From the NCBI RefSeq assembly GCF_002994635.1, contig NZ_PVNL01000135.1, positions 434,001 through 498,000 on the forward strand: a DNA stretch of 64,000 nucleotides. Direction: 5' to 3'. Under the pieces are notes generated by a model. That model searched no databases and was not told where the DNA came from. It saw only the letters and a list, made by a program, of their open reading frames with translations. How positions within the stretch are numbered: position 1 is the stretch's first letter; each line of letters starts with the position of its first letter. The position numbers and the translations under genes were made by a program. The DNA comes from Enhygromyxa salina. GTDB lineage: Bacteria; Myxococcota_A; Polyangia; Nannocystales; Nannocystaceae. Below, piece by piece: positions 27,566 to 35,866 of the stretch.

Positions 27566-29836
27566 CTAGCCCACGAACGCGCGGCTGGGCGTCCACAGCA
27601 CCCGGGTGCGGGCCGGCTCGGCGACCGTGGGTGCGCTCGCGCTGGGCTGCGCAACCGGCTGGCTCGCGCTGACCCGCTTGGTCGCCATGACCTGCTCGGC
27701 CGCAGCGACGATCTTCTCGGGGGAGACCACGATGTGATGCTCGAGGTTGACGTTCTGCGGAATCCCCGGGACGGGGTCCTGCCCGAGCACGCGCGTGACG
27801 ACCGGCTGATCCGCCATCGCCTCGATCGTGTGGCCTTGTAGCTCGCGGCCGATGCTGGCGAACACCCGATCTTCGTGCACCACCAGCAAGCGGCCGGTCT
27901 TGCGGACCGAGGCCAGCACGGTGTCCATGTCGGGCGGAACGATCGTGCGCAGATCGATCATCTCCACGTCGACGCCGCGCTCGCTGAGGGTCTGGATCGC
28001 CTCGTACACGAACAGCGTGCAGCGGCCCCAGGTCACGATCGTCAGATCGCTGCCTTCGCGGCGGACGGCGGCCTTGCCCAGCGGCACGCGAAAGTCGGTG
28101 GGCAGGTCCGGGATCAAGCCCTGCATGCCGATCGCCCGCTTGAGCCGCTTGATCTCCTCGGGGTCGCTGGGCTCGCCGGGGAACGCGTCGCCCAGGGTCA
28201 TGCGGTACAGGCCCTTGGACTCGAACACCACGACCGGCCCGGTGTACTCGGCGGCCGAGCGCAGCATCCCGTAGAAGTCGCGCGAGGTCGTGGGCGCGAT
28301 GATCGTGAGGCCGGGGATCGAGCCGTAGAAGCCCTCCATGCACATCGAGTGGTAGATCGCGCCGCCGTGGAGCGGCTCGACGGGCAGCCGCGCGATCACG
28401 TTGGCGCGCACGGTCCCGTTGGTCTGCCACAGCAGGTTCCCCATGTAGACCAGCCAGTGCAGGGTGTTGAGGCTGTAGTCCGAGAACTGGATCTCGGGCA
28501 GCGCCGTGGCGCCCTCGTGCATCGCAAACCCGACCGCGGTGCCCAAAATCAACGGCTCGTTGATCGGCGCATCGCGGACTTGCTCGGGGAACCGGTCCCA
28601 CAGGCCCTTGGTCGCCTGCATCACGCCGCCGCGCTCGGCCACGTCTTGACCGTAGATCCACGTCATCGGGTTCTGCTCGAGAATGTCGCGCATCGCCGCC
28701 CGGATCGCGCCGTTGAGCGAGATGACGGTCTCGCGACCGACCAGCGGAGCCTCTTCGGCCTCCGGGTACGGGTCGTAGATGTGCTCCCAGATCGACTCGG
28801 GCGTGGGCTCCGGCTCGGACTCCGCGATCCGCATGGTCTCGAGGATGTAGTCGTCGGCCTGCTTGCCGACCCGGCCGAAGTCGTGGCGCTTGTAGTAGTC
28901 GCCGCGGGTCTCGTCGTTGCGCCGGACGATGTCCTGAGGCTCGAGGATGCCCTGCTCGACGAGCGCCTCGCCGAAGTCGTTGATGCAGTCGTGCGCGTCG
29001 AACGAGAAGTTGTAGATGCCCGCGTTCGAGTGGCCGTTGAGGCGAGACAGACCGCGGATCCAAAACAGCGCCGGGCGCTGGTTGTCGCGGCAGAAGCTCG
29101 CGGCCGCCTTGGTCACCTCGTACATCTCGATGAAGTTGTTGCCGTCGGCCGTGAAGAACTCGAAGTCAAACGCCTTCGCGTAGGCCTGCAGGTCCCGCAG
29201 CCCGCGGCCGTCCTCGGGCTTGACGCTGATCGCAATGCCGTTGTCGGTCACGCACAGCAGCAGCGGCACGTCGAGGATCGAGGCCCCGGTCACGCCCTCG
29301 TGGAAGTCGCTCTCGGCCATGGTCCCGTCGCCGACGATCGCGACAGCGAGCCCGTCGTCGTGGCCCTTTTGGCGCATGCCGTGGGCGTAGCCGACCGCCT
29401 TGCCCAGCTGCATCCCGAGCGCGCTCTGGGCCGGCAGGATGTTGAAGCGCGGGTCGTTGAAGTGCGCCGTCATCTGCCGGCCGCCGCTCCATGGATCCGT
29501 GGCCCGCGACAGCTGCTGGCGCATGTGATCGAGGTGAAAGTCGTCGTAGCCACGCAGCCGCGACCACAGCGAGATCAACCCCGCCGACCGGTAGTGCCCA
29601 GCGATCCCGAACGCCTCGACGTTGGCGACCTCGTTGTACGCGATCGCCTGGGCCGCGCCGTGCAGCTCTTCGCCCGGGCCCCAGATCGAAAATTTGATGT
29701 TGCCCTTCGAGCACTCCTGAACCACGCGCTCGACGTGGCAGCGAGCCATGCACATCTCGCGATACGCGAGGCGCAGCAGCTCGGGGGTGAGCGTGGGGTG
29801 GTCTTGGAGCCTATCGAGCGGGTATTTCGCGGCCAT
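27566..29836 (-). CDS. Fused alpha/beta E1 of a branched-chain-type 2-oxo-acid dehydrogenase
   Basis: The 756-residue protein joins the E1-alpha and E1-beta chains. The N-terminal half has the thiamine diphosphate motif (VGDGTMAESDFHEGVTGASILDVPLLLCVTDNGIAIS). The C-terminal half starts near TVISLNGAIRAAMRDILEQNPMTWIYGQDV and shows the E1-beta signatures GTAVGFAMHEGATALPEIQF, DLTIVTWG and VEMIDLRTIVPPD. This arrangement is typical of branched-chain 2-oxo-acid dehydrogenase E1 in some bacteria. The enzyme decarboxylates 2-oxo acids and passes the acyl group to a lipoyl E2; no E2 or E3 gene lies nearby. ATG 29836 is chosen (AGGTGA just upstream at 29846-29841); GTG 29842 is an alternative. The last 40 residues are a low-complexity tail. 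Confidence 0.92.
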   Translation of the reverse strand: MAAKYPLDRLQDHPTLTPELLRLAYREMCMARCHVERVVQECSKGNIKFSIWGPGEELHGAAQAIAYNEVANVEAFGIAGHYRSAGLISLWSRLRGYDDFHLDHMRQQLSRATDPWSGGRQMTAHFNDPRFNILPAQSALGMQLGKAVGYAHGMRQKGHDDGLAVAIVGDGTMAESDFHEGVTGASILDVPLLLCVTDNGIAISVKPEDGRGLRDLQAYAKAFDFEFFTADGNNFIEMYEVTKAAASFCRDNQRPALFWIRGLSRLNGHSNAGIYNFSFDAHDCINDFGEALVEQGILEPQDIVRRNDETRGDYYKRHDFGRVGKQADDYILETMRIAESEPEPTPESIWEHIYDPYPEAEEAPLVGRETVISLNGAIRAAMRDILEQNPMTWIYGQDVAERGGVMQATKGLWDRFPEQVRDAPINEPLILGTAVGFAMHEGATALPEIQFSDYSLNTLHWLVYMGNLLWQTNGTVRANVIARLPVEPLHGGAIYHSMCMEGFYGSIPGLTIIAPTTSRDFYGMLRSAAEYTGPVVVFESKGLYRMTLGDAFPGEPSDPEEIKRLKRAIGMQGLIPDLPTDFRVPLGKAAVRREGSDLTIVTWGRCTLFVYEAIQTLSERGVDVEMIDLRTIVPPDMDTVLASVRKTGRLLVVHEDRVFASIGRELQGHTIEAMADQPVVTRVLGQDPVPGIPQNVNLEHHIVVSPEKIVAAAEQVMATKRVSASQPVAQPSASAPTVAEPARTRVLWTPSRAFVG

Positions 29837-29955
29837 GTTCACCTGGGGTGAGGCCGCAACGTAAGCGATCTATGGCGTCGCTTCCAGGTTGTCGGTTGCC
29901 CGCAGCGCAGCCACGCGTGAGGGAGCTGCGCGAAGCTTGGTGCGCATGACAACCC

Positions 29956-30471
29956 TCAGCGCTGAACCTTGGCGTCGCACTGCAGCTTGCCCTGAGTGAA
30001 CAGCGTCGGCTGCGTCAGCTCGCAGCTCTCGGCGCTGATGAACTCTTTGTCGGCGTGCTTGGCGGTCCACCGGATCTCGCACACCGCCGCGCAGTCGAGC
30101 TCGGCGATGCTGGGGCCGGCACCGGCCGCGACAAATGCGTCGAACTCGGCCTTGCTCAGCTCCGCCTCCAGCGTCTGGATCTTGCTGGGCAGCGCGATCA
30201 GCCGCAGCCGTCGCGCGAGCGGCTGGCGCTGCGCGTCCGTCGTGGGGCCAAGCTGGGCCTCGCTGCCCAGCACCCACAGCACCGCGCGCGACAGCCCCAT
30301 CTGCGGGTGACGAGCGCCGACGTGCACGCCCGCGAAGAACAGGGCCGCGACGAGCAGGCCGGGGATGACGACCCAGCCCAGCAGCCAGCCGAGCTTGCTC
30401 GAGGACTTGTCCGCGGCGCCGTCCGAAGACTTGCCCGCGGCGCCCGATGGTTTGGCGGTTGTCTTGGCCAT
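29956..30471 (-). CDS. Single-pass membrane-anchored protein, unknown function
   Basis: The 171-residue protein has a charged, Ala/Lys/Ser-rich cytoplasmic N-terminus (1-27) and one transmembrane helix (about 28-48: WLLGWVVIPGLLVAALFFAGVHVGA). A periplasmic region follows with three cysteines (ELDCAAVCEIRW and ESCELTQ, plus LQCDAKVQ near the end). I do not recognise the family. It starts one base after the stop of the 371-residue gene. The two proteins share the same topology and a similar membrane-exit motif (FAGVHVGARHP here, FASGVYCGASRS there), so they may form a complex or be distant paralogues (inference). Confidence 0.65.
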   Translation of the reverse strand: MAKTTAKPSGAAGKSSDGAADKSSSKLGWLLGWVVIPGLLVAALFFAGVHVGARHPQMGLSRAVLWVLGSEAQLGPTTDAQRQPLARRLRLIALPSKIQTLEAELSKAEFDAFVAAGAGPSIAELDCAAVCEIRWTAKHADKEFISAESCELTQPTLFTQGKLQCDAKVQR

Positions 30472-30472
30472 C

Positions 30473-31588
30473 TCAGGGCTGCTCGCTGGGTTCGGGTTTG
30501 GCCGCGGGCTTCGGCTTCGGCTTGTTGGGCTTGCGCTCGCCGGGCTTGGACTCGGGCTCGTCGGTGCCGTCGCCCGGCGTCGCCGAGCTGGCGAACGGTC
30601 GGCGCTTGTTGAAGACGACCTTGCCGCGGTTGTCGGGGTCGAGGATTGGCGCGGCGCCGGGCGGCGGCGCGGTGTCGCTCATGAAGCTCTCGGCCTGCGA
30701 GACCGGCTCGGCGCCGAGCAAGCCCGCGAGCGCGCGGAGCATGTTGCGATAAAAGCGATCGGTCTGGGCGAGGTCGGCGAACACGAGCGCGTGGTCGCCA
30801 TGCTCGGCGCCCACCCAGCGCGTTGGCTCGAAGCCCTGCGGCCGGGGCCGGGCGAGCATCCCCAGGATCACGTCGGCGCCCTCGCGGTCGTGCTCGGTCA
30901 GGGCAGCGAGCAGCGCGTCGACGTTGGCGTCGGTCGCGAGATCCCAGATCACGACGCCGTGGAGCTGCACGTCGACGCCAAACAACACCTCGAAGCTGGC
31001 GTGGGTGGCGTCGACGAGCTCCGCGATGTAGCTCAGCCAGTCGTCGCGGGCGATGACCAGGGCCGGATCCACGAGGACCTTCACCCGCACCACCCGGGTC
31101 TCGTCGAAGCGCGACCGCAGCTCGGACCCGACCGGCTCGGCGGTAGCGGTGAGCAAGCCGCTGACCGAGGCCGCGGGCTCCGTGGTCGGCGGGTCGATCG
31201 TGGGTGGCGGCTCGGGCTCGTCCCCGGTGTCGGTGCCCACCTCGGTCAACGAGGGATCCGGTTGCTCGGGCTGCGGTTGCTCGGACCCGCTGGTGCCCCC
31301 ACTCGAGTCGCCTGTGTCTGGCTCGGCGGTGACCTGATCCGGCGTCTCGCCGCTCGTTGGCTCGGCCGCGCCGCCTGCAGCCGCGTCCGACTCTGGCCCG
31401 TCGAGGCCCAACCACTTGGCCTCGAGCGTCTGCACCCGATACGAGCGCGACGCCCCGCAGTACACGCCGCTGGCGAAGATCAGAAAGATCACCAGCAGCG
31501 GCAGGCCAGCGAGCGCCGCGAGCCGGCCCGCGACACGGAGTCGAGATGTGCCGCCGCGAGACGCGGGCTTCGGGGGGGTGTCGACCAT
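30473..31588 (-). CDS. Membrane-anchored periplasmic protein with Pro/Thr/Glu linker, unknown function
   Basis: The 371-residue protein has an N-terminal anchor (about 23-46: LAALAGLPLLVIFLIFASGVYCGAS), a long acidic Pro/Ser/Thr/Glu linker (about 60-150) and a globular domain (about 160-305: VRVKVLVDPALVIARDDWLSYIAELVDATHASFEVLFGVDVQLHGVVIWD...). The tail is Lys/Pro-rich. The globular domain has the strand order of a metzincin-like peptidase N-terminal part, but the HEXXH expected around RFYRNMLRALAGLLGAEPV is missing, so any such relation is speculative. A -10-like TATACT lies 11 bases before the ATG. The next gene starts one base after the stop. Confidence 0.65.
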   Translation of the reverse strand: MVDTPPKPASRGGTSRLRVAGRLAALAGLPLLVIFLIFASGVYCGASRSYRVQTLEAKWLGLDGPESDAAAGGAAEPTSGETPDQVTAEPDTGDSSGGTSGSEQPQPEQPDPSLTEVGTDTGDEPEPPPTIDPPTTEPAASVSGLLTATAEPVGSELRSRFDETRVVRVKVLVDPALVIARDDWLSYIAELVDATHASFEVLFGVDVQLHGVVIWDLATDANVDALLAALTEHDREGADVILGMLARPRPQGFEPTRWVGAEHGDHALVFADLAQTDRFYRNMLRALAGLLGAEPVSQAESFMSDTAPPPGAAPILDPDNRGKVVFNKRRPFASSATPGDGTDEPESKPGERKPNKPKPKPAAKPEPSEQP

Positions 31589-31599
31589 GTGCGGCGCGG

Positions 31600-31605
31600 A
31601 GTATA
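31600..31605 (-). promoter_or_regulatory. -10-like TATACT before the two-gene membrane unit
   Basis: Minus strand: TATACT (one mismatch from consensus), 11 bases, ATG 31588. It is the strongest -10 hexamer in this region and implies a leader of about five bases. Confidence 0.5.
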
Positions 31606-31617
31606 GCGCGCCCGTAG

Positions 31618-31657
31618 CCGGGGACCATTTACGGCAGCGCCACCACGCACTCGGCCG
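31618..31657. repeat. 40-bp direct repeat, left copy
   Basis: It is identical to 33725-33764 at 39 of 40 positions by eye. It covers the last codons (AECVVALP and stop) of the decayed gene, plus about ten bases beyond the stop. Confidence 0.9.
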
Positions 31658-32217
31658 GTCCGCGGCAGCGGATCGACAGCTGTTTGGCGACGCACCTGGT
31701 CAGCAGACTCGCCAGCTCGCGCACGGGTTTGCCCTCTCCTTCGTCGGCTCATCGCACCAGACGTCGTAGGCGGTGGTGCCGAAGACCTCGGGAGCCCCTC
31801 GAGGACCGCCTCGTCTGTGACGAGGACTCGCAGGGCGAACCAGGGGAGACGGTCGCAGTGAAAGTCCTCGTTCTCGCGCGTCGGGTCGTAGCCGTCGCGC
31901 AGCGCGGAGGCCTCGTCGTTTCACTCGTCGGTTGCTTCGGGCCACCCGGCGCTCGAGCGCCCGTGTCCGAGAAAGTTCACCCGCTCCACGTGCTCCGCGA
32001 CGTGCTCGCGGCCCCCCTCCTCGACCAAGACCTGGGTCGAGTCCGGGTGTACCCCGGACGCCGAGACGATGAGCCGCTCATTCGTCAAGCTCTTCACTGC
32101 ATCTCCGAGCGATTGGAGCGAGACGTCGAGCGAATTGGAGGCGACCTCGAAGCGGCCCACCGGCCGCTGCGGGGAACGCAACACTGCGCCCCCGAACGCA
32201 GCACCCGTCTGACACAC
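31629..32217 (-). pseudogene. Decayed gene with one in-frame stop and two frameshifts
   Basis: On the minus strand a protein-like frame (VSLQSLGDAVKSLTNERLIVSASGVHPDSTQVLVEEGGREHV...) runs to a TGA at 31921-31923 and continues in the same frame (NDEASALRDGYDPTRENEDFHCDRLPWFALRVLVTDEAVLEGLP). It then jumps frame to EVFGTTAYDVWCDEPTKE, and again to EGKPVRELASLLTRCVAKQLSIRCRGPAECVVALP-stop. The three pieces together read as one protein with a Cys-containing C-terminus. The last eight residues equal those of the lipoprotein encoded at 33736-34752. I do not recognise the family. Sequencing error could mimic the frameshifts, but not easily all three lesions. Confidence 0.6.
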
Positions 32218-32320
32218 GTTGAGGCGTTGCTCGCCCCTGCACCCCGCTCCCTGGCTTACGCTTGGGTCCTGACCTTCTCAGGTCACCGCTTTCGAACCCA
32301 CATCCTTTTTGGGGGCACAC

Positions 32321-33781
32321 ATGACCACGAAAACCGGACGCACCGTCGCAGGGGGTATCGCGCTAATCGCTACCCTTGCAGTCACTGTCTTCTTCGCCGG
32401 CCTCGCCATCGAGCACGGCCTGTCGCTCTACCGCGACGGGCCCGAGCTGGAGGCGGTCGTCAACGCCTTGCTGACCTCGCCGAGCTTCATCTTCGGTGAG
32501 GGCTCGATCCGCTACGCGAACGAGCACTACCCGGTCGAAGCCCTGAAGATGGCGTTCCACATGACGCTGGGGGGCACCGCCCTCGGGCTCGGAGCGCTGC
32601 AGTTCATCCCCGGCATGCGCCGACGGTTTCCTCGACTGCACCGGTTCGGCGGCGTCGCGGTCTGGGTCACGACCACTGTGTCGATGATCGGCGCGATGGC
32701 GTATCTGACGGTCACGCCGATGACGGCGACCGCGTCCGGCCCTGGCTTCTGGCTCGCCCTCTGGGCCCTGGCGCTGCTGACCCTCGGCCTCCTGTCCCAG
32801 GCCATCATCACCGTTTTTGCTCGCGACTTCCGGTCCCACATGGTCTGGATGGCGCTGGTGTTCGCGGCGCTCGGCACCGCGCCGATGCTGCGGCTGGACT
32901 GGGTGGTCTTCCACTACCTGCTCCCGCTGGATCACGAGCACATCAACCTCGCCGTGACCGGGTTCGTGTTGCTGCAGACGATCGCTGTCATGGCGTGGTG
33001 GCTCGCCACCTTCGGCGCGCAGGAGCTTCCGCCGCGCAAGGTCGCGCCCACGACGGACCGCGCCCCCGCCCTCTTGATCGTTGCGGCAGTCGCCGCCGGC
33101 CTGGTCCTCCTTCACGAGGGGCTCCTCGCTCCCTACGGCCTCGACGCGCTCGGTGACCTCCGCGACGCGTCGGACCGCCTGACTCCCCTCGGTGGCGCAC
33201 TGGCCAGCCTGCCGACCTTCGCGGCCCTCGCCCTGCTGCCGCGCGCATCTCGTGCGGTGATGGGTGGCGAGCGACTGCCTCTGCCCTTCACCCTCGTGGG
33301 CCTGCTCGCCGCAGTCGGCTGGATCGTCGCCGGCGCGACCATGACAGGTGACACGCTCGCCCGGGTCGGTGTGGCCGCATGCTGGATCGGAACCGGCGGC
33401 TTCGTGCTGCTCGCGCTCGTTGCCGCCACTGTCTCTCGCGCGGACGGGTCGGCCCGTGGGTGGGCATGGATCGGCGCGGCGACCTTGCTCACCCCCGCTG
33501 TGTGGCCGGCAGCCCTCGCGCCCGGGCTGCTCGTGGGCGCCTCCTTCGCCGAGTCCAGCTACGGCGCGCTCATCGTCGCCTCGAGCCTGACCGCCGCCGG
33601 TGGAGTCGTGGTCGGCTTTGGTGCGCGAGTCTTCGCCCCCAGTCGGGCGCTCCAGTCTATTCGGCGGCGGCGGGACGACTGGCTGCGGAGTCGACGATTG
33701 CGATCACCGCGGCCCCACCCGCAACCGGGGACCATCTACGGCAGCGCCACCACGCACTCGGCCGCGTCGCCAAAGTTGTAA
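32321..33781 (+). CDS. Multi-spanning membrane protein, DUF2306-like
   Basis: The 486-residue protein begins MTTKTGRTVAGGIALIATLAVTVFFAGLAIEHG, with GGGGG ten bases upstream acting as a purine-rich ribosome site. The N-terminal half has the DUF2306 look: four or more helices, H...H pattern residues (AFHMTLGGTALGLGALQFIPGMRRRFPRLHRFGGVAVW and FRSHMVWMALVFAALGTAPMLRLDW). The second half adds about six more hydrophobic helices. Its last 15 residues (GTIYGSATTHSAASPKL region) are encoded by the right 40-bp repeat and overlap the 3' end of the convergent lipoprotein gene by 46 bases, suggesting that the original C-terminus was replaced. Transport or redox function cannot be decided. Confidence 0.75.
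   Translation: MTTKTGRTVAGGIALIATLAVTVFFAGLAIEHGLSLYRDGPELEAVVNALLTSPSFIFGEGSIRYANEHYPVEALKMAFHMTLGGTALGLGALQFIPGMRRRFPRLHRFGGVAVWVTTTVSMIGAMAYLTVTPMTATASGPGFWLALWALALLTLGLLSQAIITVFARDFRSHMVWMALVFAALGTAPMLRLDWVVFHYLLPLDHEHINLAVTGFVLLQTIAVMAWWLATFGAQELPPRKVAPTTDRAPALLIVAAVAAGLVLLHEGLLAPYGLDALGDLRDASDRLTPLGGALASLPTFAALALLPRASRAVMGGERLPLPFTLVGLLAAVGWIVAGATMTGDTLARVGVAACWIGTGGFVLLALVAATVSRADGSARGWAWIGAATLLTPAVWPAALAPGLLVGASFAESSYGALIVASSLTAAGGVVVGFGARVFAPSRALQSIRRRRDDWLRSRRLRSPRPHPQPGTIYGSATTHSAASPKL
33725..33764. repeat. 40-bp direct repeat, right copy
   Basis: Partner of 31618-31657 (one mismatch). It lies over the end of the lipoprotein gene on the minus strand and the end of the DUF2306-like gene on the plus strand. 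The two copies bracket a 2.1-kb segment that holds the decayed gene and the DUF2306-like gene. Confidence 0.9.
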
Positions 33782-34752
33782 GTGGGGACCTCGGCGGCGT
33801 ACAGCTCCGACAGGGATCGGTAGGTGAGGTAGCCCGAGCCGTCGAAACACTCGTCGAGGCTGAGATCCCCGTGCAACATGTCGCCCTTGCCCTCGACCTC
33901 GGTGATGGTCCCGAACGCGCGCCCCTCGTTGGTCGGCGTCCAGACCATGTCCAGCTGCATGCGCTCTTGCTCGGGCCCGCTCCAGCCGTAGGGGTACGTG
34001 TCCCACTCGCCCATCAGCGCGAGGTGGAAGCTGCCCGACCCGTCGGCCGCCTTGTGAAACGCGTAGGTCTCGTCGCTCTCGAAGTGATCGTCGTCCAGGT
34101 AGCCCGTGCGGTTAGCCACGAAGCCATCGAAGTCGAGGTCGATCCGCTTCTCGCCCGTGTCGACGTTGCGCTCGAACTCGATGTTGATGTCGCCCGCGTA
34201 GCTCCACAGCAAGGTCAGGTCGAGGTCTGGGAAATTCTCGATCGTGTCGAAGTCGATCCGCATGTTGCCAAACCGAAGCTCGTCCTCGACGGTCAGGCTG
34301 CCCTCGGCCATGATCTCGAACTCGTCCGCGCTGGTGGTGCCCTTCGGCGCGACGAGAAACTCGAAGCTGGTGTCCATGTCGGTGCCGTTGATCCGAACCA
34401 GCCACGCGACGTCGCGGCCGCCCTGATCGTCGAACGGACCGTAGATCCGCCAGGTCCCGTCGACTCCACTCTCGCGGTGGTTGCTGAGAAACTCGACGAC
34501 GTAGCCGCTGGTCTCGACGACCGTCGTGACCCAGCCGTTGACGTGCTCGGTGGTCTCGTTGATCAGCCACCACGCGTCGCCGTGAATGTCATCCGCTCGA
34601 AACCCGCTCGAGGGGATCTCGATGCGGACGTCCTCTTCCTCGAAGAACACGCCATCGTAGCCGCCGAACAGGCAGCCGCTGGTGGGAGCGACGGTTGCGA
34701 GCAGCACACCGACACCGAGCAGGGAGGGGAGGAGCGAAGTCTTGCGGGCCAT
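33736..34752 (-). CDS. Lipoprotein, unknown function
   Basis: The 338-residue lipoprotein has a signal sequence with lipobox-like PTSGC (Cys27). The mature protein is acidic and beta-rich with many Asp/Glu/Trp and repeated short strand motifs (GTWRIYGPFDDQGGRDVAWLVRING, MRIDFDTIENFPDLDLTLLWSY, IDLDFDGFVANRTGYLDDD). I do not recognise the family. Its last eight residues (AECVVALP) and ten bases beyond are shared with the decayed gene at 31629. An AT-rich patch upstream (34775-34815) stands out from the GC-rich surroundings and probably holds its promoter. Confidence 0.7.
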   Translation of the reverse strand: MARKTSLLPSLLGVGVLLATVAPTSGCLFGGYDGVFFEEEDVRIEIPSSGFRADDIHGDAWWLINETTEHVNGWVTTVVETSGYVVEFLSNHRESGVDGTWRIYGPFDDQGGRDVAWLVRINGTDMDTSFEFLVAPKGTTSADEFEIMAEGSLTVEDELRFGNMRIDFDTIENFPDLDLTLLWSYAGDINIEFERNVDTGEKRIDLDFDGFVANRTGYLDDDHFESDETYAFHKAADGSGSFHLALMGEWDTYPYGWSGPEQERMQLDMVWTPTNEGRAFGTITEVEGKGDMLHGDLSLDECFDGSGYLTYRSLSELYAAEVPTYNFGDAAECVVALP

Positions 34753-34774
34753 GAGTGACGGTACTTACGAATCT

Positions 34775-34815
34775 CGCGCCAGATAGGACAATCTAACTTA
34801 TTCCAATAATTTCAA
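34775..34815 (-). promoter_or_regulatory. AT-rich upstream region of the lipoprotein gene
   Basis: This is the most AT-rich non-coding stretch of the window. On the minus strand it holds TTGAAA and TTGGAA, with downstream TATCTG (TTGGAA-N15-TATCTG). The exact promoter elements are uncertain. Confidence 0.3.
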
Positions 34816-34911
34816 ATACTTGGCGGTCAGATCCGATGTCGGTGGGTGTCGCAACTCGGCAGCCGTTGTGATTCGCAACGTGGTCAGGCACCACGATCTC
34901 TCGCGCAGTGA

Positions 34912-35670
34912 CTAAGAGTCGTCGAAGCACGCGAGGTCGGTGGGCAGCAGGCCGAGCTCGGCGAGCGAGACGAAGCTGTCGTCGGCGATGACGATGTGAT
35001 CGATCACCGGGATCCCGAGAAACAGGCCGACCCGGACCATCCGCTCGGTCAGCAGCACGTCGGCCTCGCTGGGGGTCGCGTCGCCGCTCGGGTGGTTGTG
35101 GGCGAGCAAGCAGCTGTGCATGCCCGAGCGGATCAGCGGCCGAAACAGCTCGCGCGGGTGGACCTCGACGCGGGTGAGGGTGCCGACCGCCACCGTGCGG
35201 ACCAGCCGAACCCGCTGCCGCGCGTCGAGACCGATCACCACAAAATTTTCTTGCGACGCGCCGTGCAGGATCGAGCGCAAGAACAGCTCGGCGTCGCGGG
35301 GGGTGACCAGCTGCCGACCCCACGACAGCTCGATGCGATCGATGCGGCGCTTGAGCTCGACGGCGGCCGCGAGCGCGGTCGCGGACGCGTCGCCGATCCC
35401 GCTGATCTCGCGCAGCTCCTGGGGGCACGCGCGCGACAGCCCAGCGAGGCCGCCGATTGCGTCGAGGACCGCCCGAGCGCGGTGCAGGGCGCGTCCACCA
35501 CCCAGCAACAGCGCGATCAGCTCGACGTCGCCCAGCACCGCCGGGCCGTACAGCAGCATGCGCTCGCGGGGCCGCTCGAGCAGCGTGCACGGCTCGGGTT
35601 CGGCGTCGGCGTTCTCGGCTTTCGGGGTGGACTCGAAGGTGGAGAGATCAGGGGCGAGCTCGAGGTGCAT
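34912..35670 (-). CDS. radC: RadC-family JAB1/MPN (JAMM) domain protein
   Basis: The 252-residue protein has a helix-hairpin-helix region (LREISGIGDASATALAAAVELKRRI) and a JAMM metal site (LLAHNHPSGDATPSEADVLLTERM, the HXHX10D pattern). RadC proteins were once called DNA repair proteins; their actual role is uncertain. The usual length is about 225 residues, so ATG 35670 already gives some excess. A GTG at 35787 would extend it by 39 residues, but that codon lies inside a perfect inverted repeat and the extra residues look non-conserved. Confidence 0.9.
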   Translation of the reverse strand: MHLELAPDLSTFESTPKAENADAEPEPCTLLERPRERMLLYGPAVLGDVELIALLLGGGRALHRARAVLDAIGGLAGLSRACPQELREISGIGDASATALAAAVELKRRIDRIELSWGRQLVTPRDAELFLRSILHGASQENFVVIGLDARQRVRLVRTVAVGTLTRVEVHPRELFRPLIRSGMHSCLLAHNHPSGDATPSEADVLLTERMVRVGLFLGIPVIDHIVIADDSFVSLAELGLLPTDLACFDDS

Positions 35671-35767
35671 GTCCGGGTGTAATTCGAGGCTCGTGCCAGG
35701 TGGGAGGGCTGTGATCTCGGGTACTTGTGCGTGTGTGCGTGCACGCGGGTGGCCCGTAGCCGGGACG

Positions 35768-35787
35768 GTGGCCCGCAGGCGGGCCAC
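35768..35787. promoter_or_regulatory. Perfect inverted repeat between radC and the aldolase gene
   Basis: Two 9-bp arms, GTGGCCCGC and GCGGGCCAC, are separated by two bases. It sits in the divergent gap between radC (start 35670, minus) and the KDPG-type aldolase (start 35867, plus). It could be an operator for a dimeric regulator or an RNA hairpin. Confidence 0.45.
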
Positions 35788-35866
35788 TTGGCCAGGCCCT
35801 GCGCTTCACTCGGTGAACCCAGAACTTGGCCGTCGAGCGACTTCCAGACCCGTGCATACTCGCGGT

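Noticed and set aside
29166..29753. Minus-strand 195-codon frame inside the E1 gene
   Set aside because: It is an out-of-frame shadow of the fused E1 gene, with Arg-rich composition.
30605..31400. HEXXH metallopeptidase in the 371-residue membrane-anchored protein
   Set aside because: The fold impression is weak and no HEXXH motif is present, so no peptidase call is made.
35787..35787. GTG as the start of RadC
   Set aside because: It lies inside a perfect inverted repeat, and the added 39 residues have no RadC-like pattern.
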